From Polyangiaceae bacterium (lineage in GTDB: Bacteria; Myxococcota_A; Polyangia; Polyangiales; Polyangiaceae), in the NCBI GenBank assembly GCA_022842465.1, contig JALHPN010000006.1, positions 1-64,000 of the forward strand: DNA of 64,000 nucleotides, written 5' to 3'. A program made the translations under genes and the position numbers. The first letter of the stretch is position 1. Each line of letters opens with the position of its first letter. Shown here piece after piece: positions 37,177-44,585 of this stretch. The notes under the pieces were generated by a model that ran no database searches, had not been told where the DNA came from, and worked only from the letters and a program-made list of their open reading frames with translations.

Positions 37177-38988
37177 GTGTCCGAGCTTCCCATGCAGCGC
37201 GATGGCAAGGTCGGCACGAGCGCCTCACCAGGTGCGGAGGGCGGGCCGTACCGCGCCGCCACGAACGTGATCGACGGTCTTCCGCTCCCGCGCCGTTGCC
37301 TAGAGACCGCGGCCATCTTCGTCGCGGCGGTGACGGGGGCGGCCTGGACGCTGCCTCTCGCGTTCCTCGATCAGACCGGAGCGCTGCCGCGTTCGCTCGC
37401 GCGAAGCAGCGTCGGCATGTGGGGGCTCGTCGCGGTCCACGTCGTTCTCCTCCCCTTCGTCGGGGTCCGGAGCGTCGGACTCGCTCACGGCCGCCGCCTC
37501 GAGGGAGCGTCGCGTCTTCTCGCGCTCTCGCTCGCGCCACTCATCATCGCCGCGCTCGTCGACGTCGTCGAGACACGCGGCGTCGTCGCCTCGATGGAAC
37601 CCGAGGTCGGTCGTGACGCGGGCCAGATCCTCGCCCAGCGACTCGGCGCCCTCGCCCCGCTCACTGGGTTCGCGAGCCTCGCCACGGCGAGCGCCCTCGC
37701 CGTCGTCGCAACGGGCGCGGTATCGGCCTTCGCCACGGTCGACCACGGGCGCGTCCACGCGTGTCGCGGTCCGGTGATCACGACGTTGCTCGCCTCTGCG
37801 TCGTGGCTCGTGGCGTCGACCGCGCTGGGCGGCCATGCGAGCGTCGCAGCTCGTCTCGGCGTCGTGGCGCTCGCCGTGCTCGTAGCCCGCGGGGCACCTT
37901 CCGTGCGTCACGCGGGCGGAGCGCGCGAAGCGGTCGATCTCCTGCGCTGCGCGCTCGTTGCGGCGGTCGCAGCCGCGGTGATCGTCGTCCTCGAGCAGCG
38001 GGCGATCGCAAGCCTGGAGGACGCCGCGCTCGCGGTCCCGAGCGGCGACGCGGACCCGGACGGGTCTGCACGGCTCGTCGCGCTTGCGGCGGCGCGGAGC
38101 GCACACGTTCGCTCGACAATCGTGGACGCGGCGGGCGCCGCTGCCTGCTTCTTGATCCCGCTCGGATCGATCCTTCGCGGCGCGCGCACGATGGGCGCTC
38201 GGAGCGTCATCACGTCGCTCGCGCTCGTCGGCGCGTTCGCCGCGACGCTCGGCGTGGTCGCGATCCACCGCGTCGTCGAGGATCGCGTCGGCGCGGAGCT
38301 CGCCGGCCGTAACCAGCTCGCGCTGCTTCGTCGCGTGTGGCGGGCAAGGCCGGGAGCGCCGCGCACCGGCGCCTACGAGACGAGGGCTCCGATCCTCGCG
38401 ATTGCGGCCGACGGCACCACCCTCGGGAGGTCTGCCGATGCGGATCTCGTGGCGAGCGAGCCGAGCACGCGCTTCGATGTCTTCGTCGACACGCTCCTCC
38501 GCCAGGCGCGCCCCGGCTGCGGGTCGGACGGGCCGCACCCTCTCCACTCCTTCCGCCTCATCGCGCCGACGGCGAGCCTGCCCGAGCTCGGCCCCACCCT
38601 CGACGCCTTCCAGGCTCCTCCCACGACCGCGTATGCCGTTGCTCTCTGGGAGCACGACGAAGACGACTTGGGCGTCGGCGGCCTCGGCTTCTTGTCCACG
38701 GGACTCCCCTCCGCACGCATCCACCAGCACGCGCTTCTCGGCATGCCAAGGACCGCGCACCTCGCGGACGGCGACGACGGTTTCGCGCGCCGTCGTGACA
38801 TGGGTGAAGTCTATGCGTTGGCCTCGTGCCTCTCGGCGCTTCGTCTCGTTCCGCGTCCCGACGATTCGATGCAGCGCGTGCTCGATGCCGTCGCCGCACT
38901 CGCGCGCGACGCGAGGGAGCGCGGCTGCGTGCCGAAGATCGAGCTCGTGCGGCGGAACAACGCGACCCGCCTGCAGCCGGGCGACTGA
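37177..38988 (+). CDS. multi-pass membrane protein with soluble C-terminal domain, unknown function
   Basis: This 603-aa protein begins at a GTG; a nearby in-frame ATG at 37192 is an alternative. About nine hydrophobic segments lie between 40 and 375 (for example AAIFVAAVTGAAWTLPLAF, LVAVHVVLLPFVGV, ALVAAVAAAVIVVLEQ, ITSLALVGAFAATLGVVAI). A soluble C-terminal domain of about 220 residues follows, with ILAIAADGTTLGRSADADLV and a closing VPKIELVRRN. It lacks any transporter or kinase motif that I know. The C-terminal strand-helix plan suggests a periplasmic or cytoplasmic sensor-like domain. Codon bias is normal. Confidence 0.7.
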   Translation: MSELPMQRDGKVGTSASPGAEGGPYRAATNVIDGLPLPRRCLETAAIFVAAVTGAAWTLPLAFLDQTGALPRSLARSSVGMWGLVAVHVVLLPFVGVRSVGLAHGRRLEGASRLLALSLAPLIIAALVDVVETRGVVASMEPEVGRDAGQILAQRLGALAPLTGFASLATASALAVVATGAVSAFATVDHGRVHACRGPVITTLLASASWLVASTALGGHASVAARLGVVALAVLVARGAPSVRHAGGAREAVDLLRCALVAAVAAAVIVVLEQRAIASLEDAALAVPSGDADPDGSARLVALAAARSAHVRSTIVDAAGAAACFLIPLGSILRGARTMGARSVITSLALVGAFAATLGVVAIHRVVEDRVGAELAGRNQLALLRRVWRARPGAPRTGAYETRAPILAIAADGTTLGRSADADLVASEPSTRFDVFVDTLLRQARPGCGSDGPHPLHSFRLIAPTASLPELGPTLDAFQAPPTTAYAVALWEHDEDDLGVGGLGFLSTGLPSARIHQHALLGMPRTAHLADGDDGFARRRDMGEVYALASCLSALRLVPRPDDSMQRVLDAVAALARDARERGCVPKIELVRRNNATRLQPGD

Positions 38989-39019
38989 GAGCGTTGTTCC
39001 GTCCGCGCGCAGCGGGAGG

Positions 39020-39330
39020 TCACTGCACGGTGACGTGGATCGTGCGCCTCGTGATCGGCGAAAAGACGTTCCCTTGCGTGAGCACGATCGTCGTCGTCCC
39101 CGGGCGAGCTGCGACGAAGCCGAAGCGAACGTGCGGCTGGTTCCCCGGCACCATCGGCGTCGCGGGATCGACGCCGTCCTGCCCGCGATCGAGGGCGAAG
39201 CCGACCACGGCCGTGACGGACCAGGAGTAGCCAGGGTGCAACGGCTCGCTCAGGCGGAGGACGACGTTCGCCCCTCTTCCTCGCGACCGGCCACTACCGG
39301 AACGGGATCCTCCTCGCGAAGGCTACGGGC
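39020..39330 (-). pseudogene. chagasin-like (I42) protease-inhibitor remnant
   Basis: Minus-strand sequence ending at the stop at 39020 reads LRLSEPLHPGYSWSVTAVVG, then FALDRGQDG and HVRFGFVAARPGTTTIVLTQG. These fit the I42/chagasin pattern: a GYxW loop, a central glycine-rich loop and a closing strand region. The N-terminal part is not in the same frame: a second frame carries LREEDPVPVVAGREEEG and would need a one-base indel near 39270. The only start in the continuous frame is a TTG at 39241, which cuts the domain. It is probably inactive. Confidence 0.4.
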
Positions 39331-39505
39331 GATGCGGTCGCGGCGGCCATCCTCGAGCGCGGAGGCGACGCCGGCCGTCCGCCGGGGTGTGGATCGTGCA
39401 TTGCGGCTTGCGGGACGCGGACGATCCGGTGCCTCCCGCGCAACATACCCTTTCAGCGGGCTGGATTTCGACCGGTGCGGCACGGTGCGTGATGAAGGTT
39501 CACGC

Positions 39506-39997
39506 ATGAAAGCTCTCCAGCTCCTCGTGGCCTTCGCCTCCGTCACTGCCGTGTCCCTGGTCGGCTGCGCGTCACCCGTCAGTGACGAGGAAGTCGCCCA
39601 GTCGGGCGACGCCCAGAGCATCGGCGAGAATGCGGGACCCGTGAGCGAGCTCGGCGGCGAATGGGTCGGCTCGATGTCGAGCGTCGACACGTACGAGAAC
39701 CGCGCCGTGCGCCTCGTGCTCGAAAACGACGGTACGTTCGAGGTGAGCATCGAGCGGAACAAGATGGACCCCCTGTTCCAGCGAGGCCATTGGATCGAAG
39801 AGGACGAGACGCTCTACTTCCGGAACCTGCACGAGAGATTTGCGTGCCGGGTGGTGCGGAACAAGCAGGCCGCGATGCGCGTCGAGCCGCCCGTCCCGGC
39901 CGGAGAGCTCGCCCGGTTCGTCTCCGGGTCGGACCTCGTCATCGACTGCGACGACCGCCCCGACCTGGTCCTTCGCCGGCCGCCGCCGTCGCCCTGA
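39506..39997 (+). CDS. small lipoprotein with lipocalin-like domain
   Basis: This 163-aa protein has a clear signal peptide ending SLVGC at about residue 21. The mature domain has GGEWVGSMSSVDTYENRAVRL, FEVSIERNK and LYFRNLHERFACRVV, an up-and-down beta-strand rhythm like small lipocalin or META-type domains of lipoproteins. The stop codon lies inside an inverted repeat, a probable terminator. No family with known function recognised. Confidence 0.7.
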   Translation: MKALQLLVAFASVTAVSLVGCASPVSDEEVAQSGDAQSIGENAGPVSELGGEWVGSMSSVDTYENRAVRLVLENDGTFEVSIERNKMDPLFQRGHWIEEDETLYFRNLHERFACRVVRNKQAAMRVEPPVPAGELARFVSGSDLVIDCDDRPDLVLRRPPPSP

Positions 39998-40021
39998 CCG
40001 CAGGGCGAGCCAGGGTCAGGG
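39992..40021 (+). terminator. terminator-like hairpin over the stop codon
   Basis: CCCTGACC and GGTCAGGG form a perfect 8-bp stem around a 14-base loop, overlapping the TGA of the lipoprotein gene. There is no T-tract. The structure also marks the junction to a duplicated fragment that begins at 40024. Confidence 0.45.
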
Positions 40022-40023
40022 GG

Positions 40024-40095
40024 CAGTTCTGCGCGAGCATGACGAAGGGCCCGCGGACGTTCGCGGCATCCGTCACGGGCGACAAGCTCACGTTC
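40024..40095 (+). repeat. 72-bp copy of part of the lipoprotein gene at 22319-22390
   Basis: The two segments differ at three of 72 positions and keep the reading frame for QFCASMTKGPRTFAASVTGD. Here the copy has no start or stop of its own. It is fused to the 3' end of a gene that reads the opposite strand, whose last codons therefore read it backwards. Confidence 0.8.
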
Positions 40096-41211
40096 GTGTC
40101 GGCGCGGAACGCGGTGACGGCGCCCTCGTGGAGGAGCTCCCACGCCCCGCCGAACTGCTTGGCGCGCACGTAGCCTTCGAGCGTGACGTACGCGCCGTCG
40201 ACCTCGTCGCTCAACCCGATCATGAACGTCGACTTCTCCGCGGTGGGGTAGACCGCGCCCTGCATCGACCATGTCCCGAGCGCGTAGGCTCCGCCGTCCT
40301 CGAGGAACGCGCGACCGTCAGCGCAGTGCCGGAGCGAAGCCTGGTGAGCGCGACCTTCACCTTCGGTGCGCGATTCGGCTGGCGCCGAGAGGCTCTCGCA
40401 GTACGACGCCGTCACCTTCTTGCCAGGTCTCCGGTCCGCGAGCGCGGCGTCGAACGTCACGCCCGCCGTCGTCGTGAGCGTGACGGGGCCGTCCGGAATG
40501 GACACGCCCGCGCAGTCTCTGCACGTCCCGACGTGTCGACCGCGCGACGGCGCGACGCTCGGCCACGCCGCGCCCTTCGTCGGGAAGATGGGCTCCCCGC
40601 AGACGTCCTTGCTCGAGAGCGTGACGTACTCCACGGTCTTGCCGTCGTCGTAGAAGACGAGGTCGCCGCATCCCGACCAGCGCCCGACGAGCGGCTTCGC
40701 CGGATCGCGGACCTGCGGCGTCATCCGCCCGCGCGCGATCGACACCGCGTAGTCGTCCCCTCCCGGAAAGCCCTTCTTCGCGAGGAGCGTGACGTCGTAC
40801 GTCCCGTCGCGCAAGATCTCGAGGTCGAACACGGCGTTCCTCCGGCCGATCGCGAGGTCGTCGGAGAGGCCGAGCGGCGCGGTCCCCGGCGACCCGATCG
40901 AGACCTGCGGATCGCCGGTGAGCGACGAGGCCCGGACGAGGACGGTCTCGCCCTTCATCGCGGCGAACCGCAGGAGCGCCTGCCGTCCCGGGGGCGAGCT
41001 TCACGTTCGTCGTCGAGTCGAGCGCCACCTGACCGAGTGTCCTGCGAGACGTGCAAGCGCGAGAGCCGCGGACATCTCCTTCGCCTTCGCGGGGCCTTTC
41101 TCCGGGCAAGAGGTTGTCGTACCCGTCGTCGGCCCACATCCCGAGGACCTCGTCGGCCTCGGTGACCCGGCGCGCGTGCTCGCCGCGCCATCGCGCGGCC
41201 TCGTGGCGCGT

Positions 41212-41682
41212 TCAGCCGGCGAAGATCGGCTCGAGCATCGTCTCGACCACCTTGCCGTCGCGGACCGTGAACTCGACAATGACGGCGAGCTCCACGTCGG
41301 TGTCCTCGGCGGGCTGCACGCGCGGCCTCAGCGAGATCGTGAGGTTGATGCGGTGGGCGTCGCCCTCCTTCGAGACCTCCGGGCTGCGGAAGGACACGAT
41401 GTCGTCCGCCGCCACGAGATCGGCGTGCCACTTGCGGAACGCCACCGGCGGGCCCTCCGCCGGTCGAATCATGAGCCCGTCCTGCGCGAAGAGCAGCGCC
41501 GCCCCCACGTGGAGCTTGCACTCCTCGACGGCTCCGCACATCGCGAACGGGTCGGCGGCGGCCCCCGTCGAGGCCGCGGAGGCCGAAGACTGCGAGTCGT
41601 CCCCCTCCGGCGCGGCGCACCCGACGAGGCCGAGGATGCCGAGAGCGATCAGGGACGAGAAGAGGCGGTGAGCGGCGCGCAT
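41212..41682 (-). CDS. small lipoprotein of unknown function
   Basis: This 156-aa protein has a signal peptide ending LGLVGC at residue 22. A Ser/Ala linker leads to a compact domain with MCGAVEECKLHVGAALLFA and INLTISLRP, ending VEFTVRDGKVVETMLEPIF. The final strands look like a SnoaL/NTF2-like cone fold (the phrase FTVRDGKVVE is typical of that fold), which would make it a periplasmic ligand-binding protein. Confidence in that is modest. It is the first gene before the decayed gene downstream. Confidence 0.65.
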   Translation of the reverse strand: MRAAHRLFSSLIALGILGLVGCAAPEGDDSQSSASAASTGAAADPFAMCGAVEECKLHVGAALLFAQDGLMIRPAEGPPVAFRKWHADLVAADDIVSFRSPEVSKEGDAHRINLTISLRPRVQPAEDTDVELAVIVEFTVRDGKVVETMLEPIFAG

Positions 41683-42032
41683 GGATTGGTCCTTTCGAGT
41701 CGGTCGAGCGAGTGTGTCGACGACTGGAGCAATGTGGATGCCAGCCACGAATGGCGGTCGAGCGTGTGGACGCGACGTGCGGCGCCGACTCGACCCTGGC
41801 GACCCGGAAGCCGCGATTCTTCGAGGGATGAACGCAGAAGAACCGCGCATCGTCGTCCGTACGCCGCTCACGGCCATGTTCGGCACGCCTGGTCCCGGGC
41901 GGAGTGGGATCTCATGATGTGAGCCCGCTTTGGGCACGTCGCGGGCCCTTCATGGGACGAGCGAGGCCGGGCAGCGCACGCGCGCATGGAGTGGACGCGG
42001 AACGATCGGCCGGCGCGTGCTAGGTTCTTCAC
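41683..42032. other. 350-bp intergenic region between divergent genes
   Basis: No frame on either strand has coding character. The segment must contain promoters for the lipoprotein at 41682 and the two-gene module at 42033. TAGGTT about 10 bp before the latter could be a -10 element. Confidence 0.45.
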
Positions 42033-42281
42033 ATGCGGCCGGCGGATACCTCGGAGGAAGCCTGGAAGAGGCTCGAGGCCGGCGTGCGCGCGATGACGCC
42101 AGCCGAGCGCATCGCGCGGGCGGTGTCGCTCACGATCGTCACGCACCGCGCTGCGCTCGCGTGGATCCGCCGCACCCATCCGGAAGAGACCGAGCGTCAG
42201 CATCGGCTGCGTCTCGCGGCTCGCTACATCGACGCCGATACGATGCGCGCCGCGTTCGGCTTCTCCGATGACGGATCCTGA
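42033..42281 (+). CDS. small protein, probable partner of the nucleotidyltransferase (antitoxin-like)
   Basis: This 82-aa helical, charged protein (EAWKRLEAGVRAMTPAERIA, then ALAWIRRTHPEETERQHRL) has no signal peptide. It overlaps the next gene by 14 bp, which is typical of two-gene toxin-antitoxin modules where translation is coupled. I recognise no named family. The role is inferred from the arrangement with the nucleotidyltransferase. Confidence 0.55.
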   Translation: MRPADTSEEAWKRLEAGVRAMTPAERIARAVSLTIVTHRAALAWIRRTHPEETERQHRLRLAARYIDADTMRAAFGFSDDGS

Positions 42282-42861
42282 CGAGCTCGGCGCGACGCTC
42301 GCCGCGGTCGCGGCGGCGCTCGACAGCCTCGGGGTCCGCTGGGGGATCGGAGGGTCGGTGGCGAGCTCCGCATACGGCGAGCCGCGCGCGACCAACGACG
42401 TGGACGTCGTGGCGCTCCTCGACGTGCACGGCGCGCGCGAGCTGACGCGGCTCCTCGGTCCCACGTTCTACGCCGACAGCGATGCGGCCGCGGCCGCGGC
42501 GCAGCAGCGTCGAAGATTCAACGTCATCGACCAGCGAAGCTTCATCGAGGTCGACATCTTCATCCCGCCGGCAGGTCCGCTCGGCGACGGTCAGCTCCAG
42601 CGCGTCGTGCGGCTCGAGCTGATGGCCTCGGCGCCGCCGTTGCCCGTCCTCGCGCCCGAGGACGTCATCCTGCAGACGCTCGCCTGGTATCGCGCGGGCG
42701 GCGAGGTCTCCGAACGGCAGTGGCGAGACATCGTCTCGGTCCTCAGGACCGCCGCGACCGAGCTCGATCGCGCGTACCTCGAGAGCGTCGCGACGGCGAC
42801 GAACCTGGGCGGTCTCCTCGCACGTGCCGAGAGCGATGCGTTCGTGCCCCGCGGCGGCTGA
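42268..42861 (+). CDS. nucleotidyltransferase-fold protein (AbiEii/MNT-like)
   Basis: This 197-aa protein has the beginning of a nucleotidyltransferase domain: GVRWGIGGSVASSAYGEPRATNDVDVVALL, where GGS and the DVD pair are the catalytic motif. A later FIEVDIFIPP gives the third acidic position. Proteins of this size occur as toxin or antitoxin in AbiEii- and MNT/HEPN-type modules, and others are of the DUF6036 kind. It is coupled to the 82-aa gene upstream. The region of decayed genes around it supports an accessory-gene origin. Confidence 0.7.
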   Translation: MTDPDELGATLAAVAAALDSLGVRWGIGGSVASSAYGEPRATNDVDVVALLDVHGARELTRLLGPTFYADSDAAAAAAQQRRRFNVIDQRSFIEVDIFIPPAGPLGDGQLQRVVRLELMASAPPLPVLAPEDVILQTLAWYRAGGEVSERQWRDIVSVLRTAATELDRAYLESVATATNLGGLLARAESDAFVPRGG

Positions 42862-42984
42862 GAGCGCGCTCCACGCACATTCCGACGTCCCCCCTGCGGG
42901 GGACCTGCCACCCTCCGCGTCCTCCTCATCCGCATCGCGCGCGAACGGGCGTCGTGCGCTCGAGATGGTCGGAACGGATCCTCG

Positions 42985-43282
42985 ACGAGTGGCGCCGAGA
43001 GGCTCTCGCAGTACGACGCCGTCACCTTCTTGCCCGGTCTCCGGTACGCGAGCGCGGCGTCGAACGTCACGCCCGCCGTCGTCGTGAGCGTGACGGGGCC
43101 GTCCGGGATGGACACCCCGCGCAGTCTCCGCACGTCCCGACGTGCCCGCACCCGTCGAGCAGCCGTCCGCACCGGGGGTTCTGCTCCTCGCACGTCCGCG
43201 GGATGCACGTCTTCGTGAATCAGAGCTGCGGGGACACCTTCGCGCCAGGGCGACCGCGCGACGCTCGGCCACGCCGCGCCCA
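42985..43282 (-). pseudogene. degenerate copy of part of the 40 kb gene, with an extra Cys-rich segment
   Basis: Bases 42991-43144 match 40381-40535 at nearly every position, and 43251-43281 match 40537-40575 apart from an 8-bp deletion. A single-base deletion near 43113 breaks the reading frame. Between these blocks is a 106-bp segment absent from the 40 kb copy. In the same original frame it encodes CIPRTCEEQNPRCG-RLLDGCG, a Cys-rich motif common in myxobacterial surface proteins. No start codon is in place. Confidence 0.75.
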
Positions 43283-43461
43283 GCACACGCCGCGTCTCGG
43301 GGAGGAGGGGTGCCTCGGGGGTCAGAGGGGGTGGAGCCCCCTCGACGAATCAGCTCCCCATGCCCTACCGAAATCGAGCCGGCTCTCGTCCGCTGCCTAC
43401 TATGTACAGACAGCCCGATAGCAGAGACCGCACAACAGTCGTCTCGGCGCGCTGCGAGGCC
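43283..43461. other. 179-bp spacer with GC hairpin
   Basis: This holds GGGGGTGGAGCCCCC, a 5-bp-stem inverted repeat typical of transposon debris, at about 43327-43341. A locally AT-richer stretch (tactatgtacagacagcccg) follows at about 43399-43418. There is no gene. Confidence 0.35.
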
Positions 43462-43782
43462 CTACTCGTCAAGTCCGAGGACGTCGAGCAGAGCGGTCCG
43501 GATCTTCTTCCAATGACGGTCCGGCAGGTGCGCCACCAGCGGGCCGAGATGCGCGCGTTCGACGATGCGGATCCACTCGGGCTTGAGCACGCAGGGCGAA
43601 AGAAGTCCGTCCTCGGGGCCGAGCGGCACTTCCCATCGCAGCCCACGCGCAACCGTCGACAATGGAATGATCGGAATCTGCGCGAGCGCGGGCAGCACGT
43701 CGTCGCGACCGACGACGTGCACGGGGCGTCGCTTGTCGGGCAAAAAAAAAAGGAACCAGCGAACCTCGCCGCGTCGGATCAC
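43462..43782 (-). CDS. mazF: MazF/PemK-family endoribonuclease toxin
   Basis: This 106-aa protein starts at a GTG that overlaps the antitoxin stop (GTGA). The MazF pattern is present: IRRGEVRWF at the N-terminus, PDKRRPVHVVGRDD, PIIPLSTVARGLRWEVPLGPEDGL and SPCVLKPEWIRIVERAHLG. Normal family members cleave mRNA at short motifs and are blocked by a small antitoxin. Positions 10-15 are encoded by a run of ten thymines (A10 on the plus strand at 43742-43751), reading F-L-F-F-L where the family shows varied residues. A one-base slip there would knock the gene out of frame. Confidence 0.88.
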   Translation of the reverse strand: MIRRGEVRWFLFFLPDKRRPVHVVGRDDVLPALAQIPIIPLSTVARGLRWEVPLGPEDGLLSPCVLKPEWIRIVERAHLGPLVAHLPDRHWKKIRTALLDVLGLDE

Positions 43783-44023
43783 GGTAGCTCCGGCTCGCCG
43801 TCGTCCTCGATAGGGCCCTGCGGCCCACGTGCGGCCCACGTCTCCCACGCGCGTTGTTGCTCGGCTCGATCCTCGGGCGCCTCGTCGACGGGCGATGCTC
43901 TTGGCCCCCGACATCCAGGAACAGCTCCTCGACGGAGCGGTTGGGACCGAACGGGTGACGGAGCGTGTGCTTCGGCAGGTCGTCCGCGTGCGGTGCTGGG
44001 GGAGCAACGACGGCTCTGGGCAT
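43779..44023 (-). pseudogene. antitoxin gene of the MazF module, apparently frameshifted
   Basis: The 5' part from ATG 44023 reads MPRAVVAPPAPHADDLPK and then SVEELFLDVGGQEHRP. The 3' part, in a different frame, reads VDEAPEDRAEQQRAWETWAA then PIEDDGEPELP-stop, with its TGA overlapping the toxin GTG. The two parts join smoothly if one base is inserted or removed near 43890. This layout (acidic C-terminal tail, 4-bp overlap) is what an antitoxin ahead of MazF should look like. It is either truly broken, an assembly error, or a programmed frameshift. Confidence 0.5.
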
Positions 44024-44306
44024 CGCGCTCGCCGATGTGACTGGGCTGTTACCCCGTCTCCGATCGTCTCGCCCCGGAGACGCCTCCGAGCCCGCGAGCG
44101 CATCCCCGATCGGCCCGGTCACGACGTCGCGGTGCTCTTTGTCGAGAGCGCCCCGAGGCGCCGCCGCGTCGCGCATGGCTCGAAAAGGCCGCGGCGCGTC
44201 GGGTCTCCGCGCGCCGCGCTCTTCACCAACGGGTCACCTCGGTTCGCCTTCGGTGACGTATGGCTCCGCAAGCCGAGCCATTCGCGAACACTCTCCGGGT
44301 GAGCAA

Positions 44307-44413
44307 CCGGGACAGATTCGCCGACTCGCACCGTCCCAGAAAGCCGTTCGCATTGCGAATGCAGCAGGTTGATCGCGACGCGCCGGGACAGATTCGCGGA
44401 TTCGCAGTGTCCC
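44307..44413. repeat. two copies of a hairpin motif flanking a palindrome at the island edge
   Basis: CCGGGACAGATTCGC starts a 30-bp motif at 44307 and again at 44383, each closing with GTCCC so that GGGAC/GTCCC arms form a hairpin. Between them is TTCGCATTGCGAA, a perfect 13-bp palindrome at 44347-44359. The block lies just outside the 3' end of the defence operon (44586) and the MazF module, with no coding sequence in 44104-44585. It could be an attachment site or the end of a mobile element. Confidence 0.6.
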
Positions 44414-44585
44414 GCCACGCCTGCGGGGCCGGTCGTAGCGTGCCCCGGTTCGAGCCCAGCATGGGCCCCGAATGCCGCACGCAGGGCGCTCACGTTGGCC
44501 CAGGGCGCGCCGAGACGCTGGGCGTGGGGTTGGGCCCGGTCGCCGACGAGGGCGCGCACGTGGGCCCGTTCTGCGCGGGCCGTGT

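Larger units (their letters stand above)
39939..41211 (-). pseudogene. frameshifted secreted-type gene with chimeric 3' end
   Basis: The longest open part (ATG 40958 to stop 39939, 339 codons) reads ETVLVRASSLTGDP at the start and resembles a pre-peptidase-like beta domain. It continues with a second domain containing DGKTVEYVTLSSKDVCGEP. Sense continues upstream of the ATG but in shifting frames: ADEVLGMWADDGYDNLLP, then KGPAKAKEMSAALALARLAG, then LGQVALDSTTNVKLAPG, then RQALLRFAAM. At least three indels separate these. The 3' end is made of inserted DNA (40024-40095). The gene is 1 bp after the lipoprotein gene ending at 41212, so it was once in that operon. Confidence 0.55.

Noticed and set aside
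37300-38760. A 486-codon minus frame opposite the multi-pass membrane protein.
   Set aside because: It is a shadow: strongly Arg/Asp-rich, whereas the plus frame has regular hydrophobic helices.
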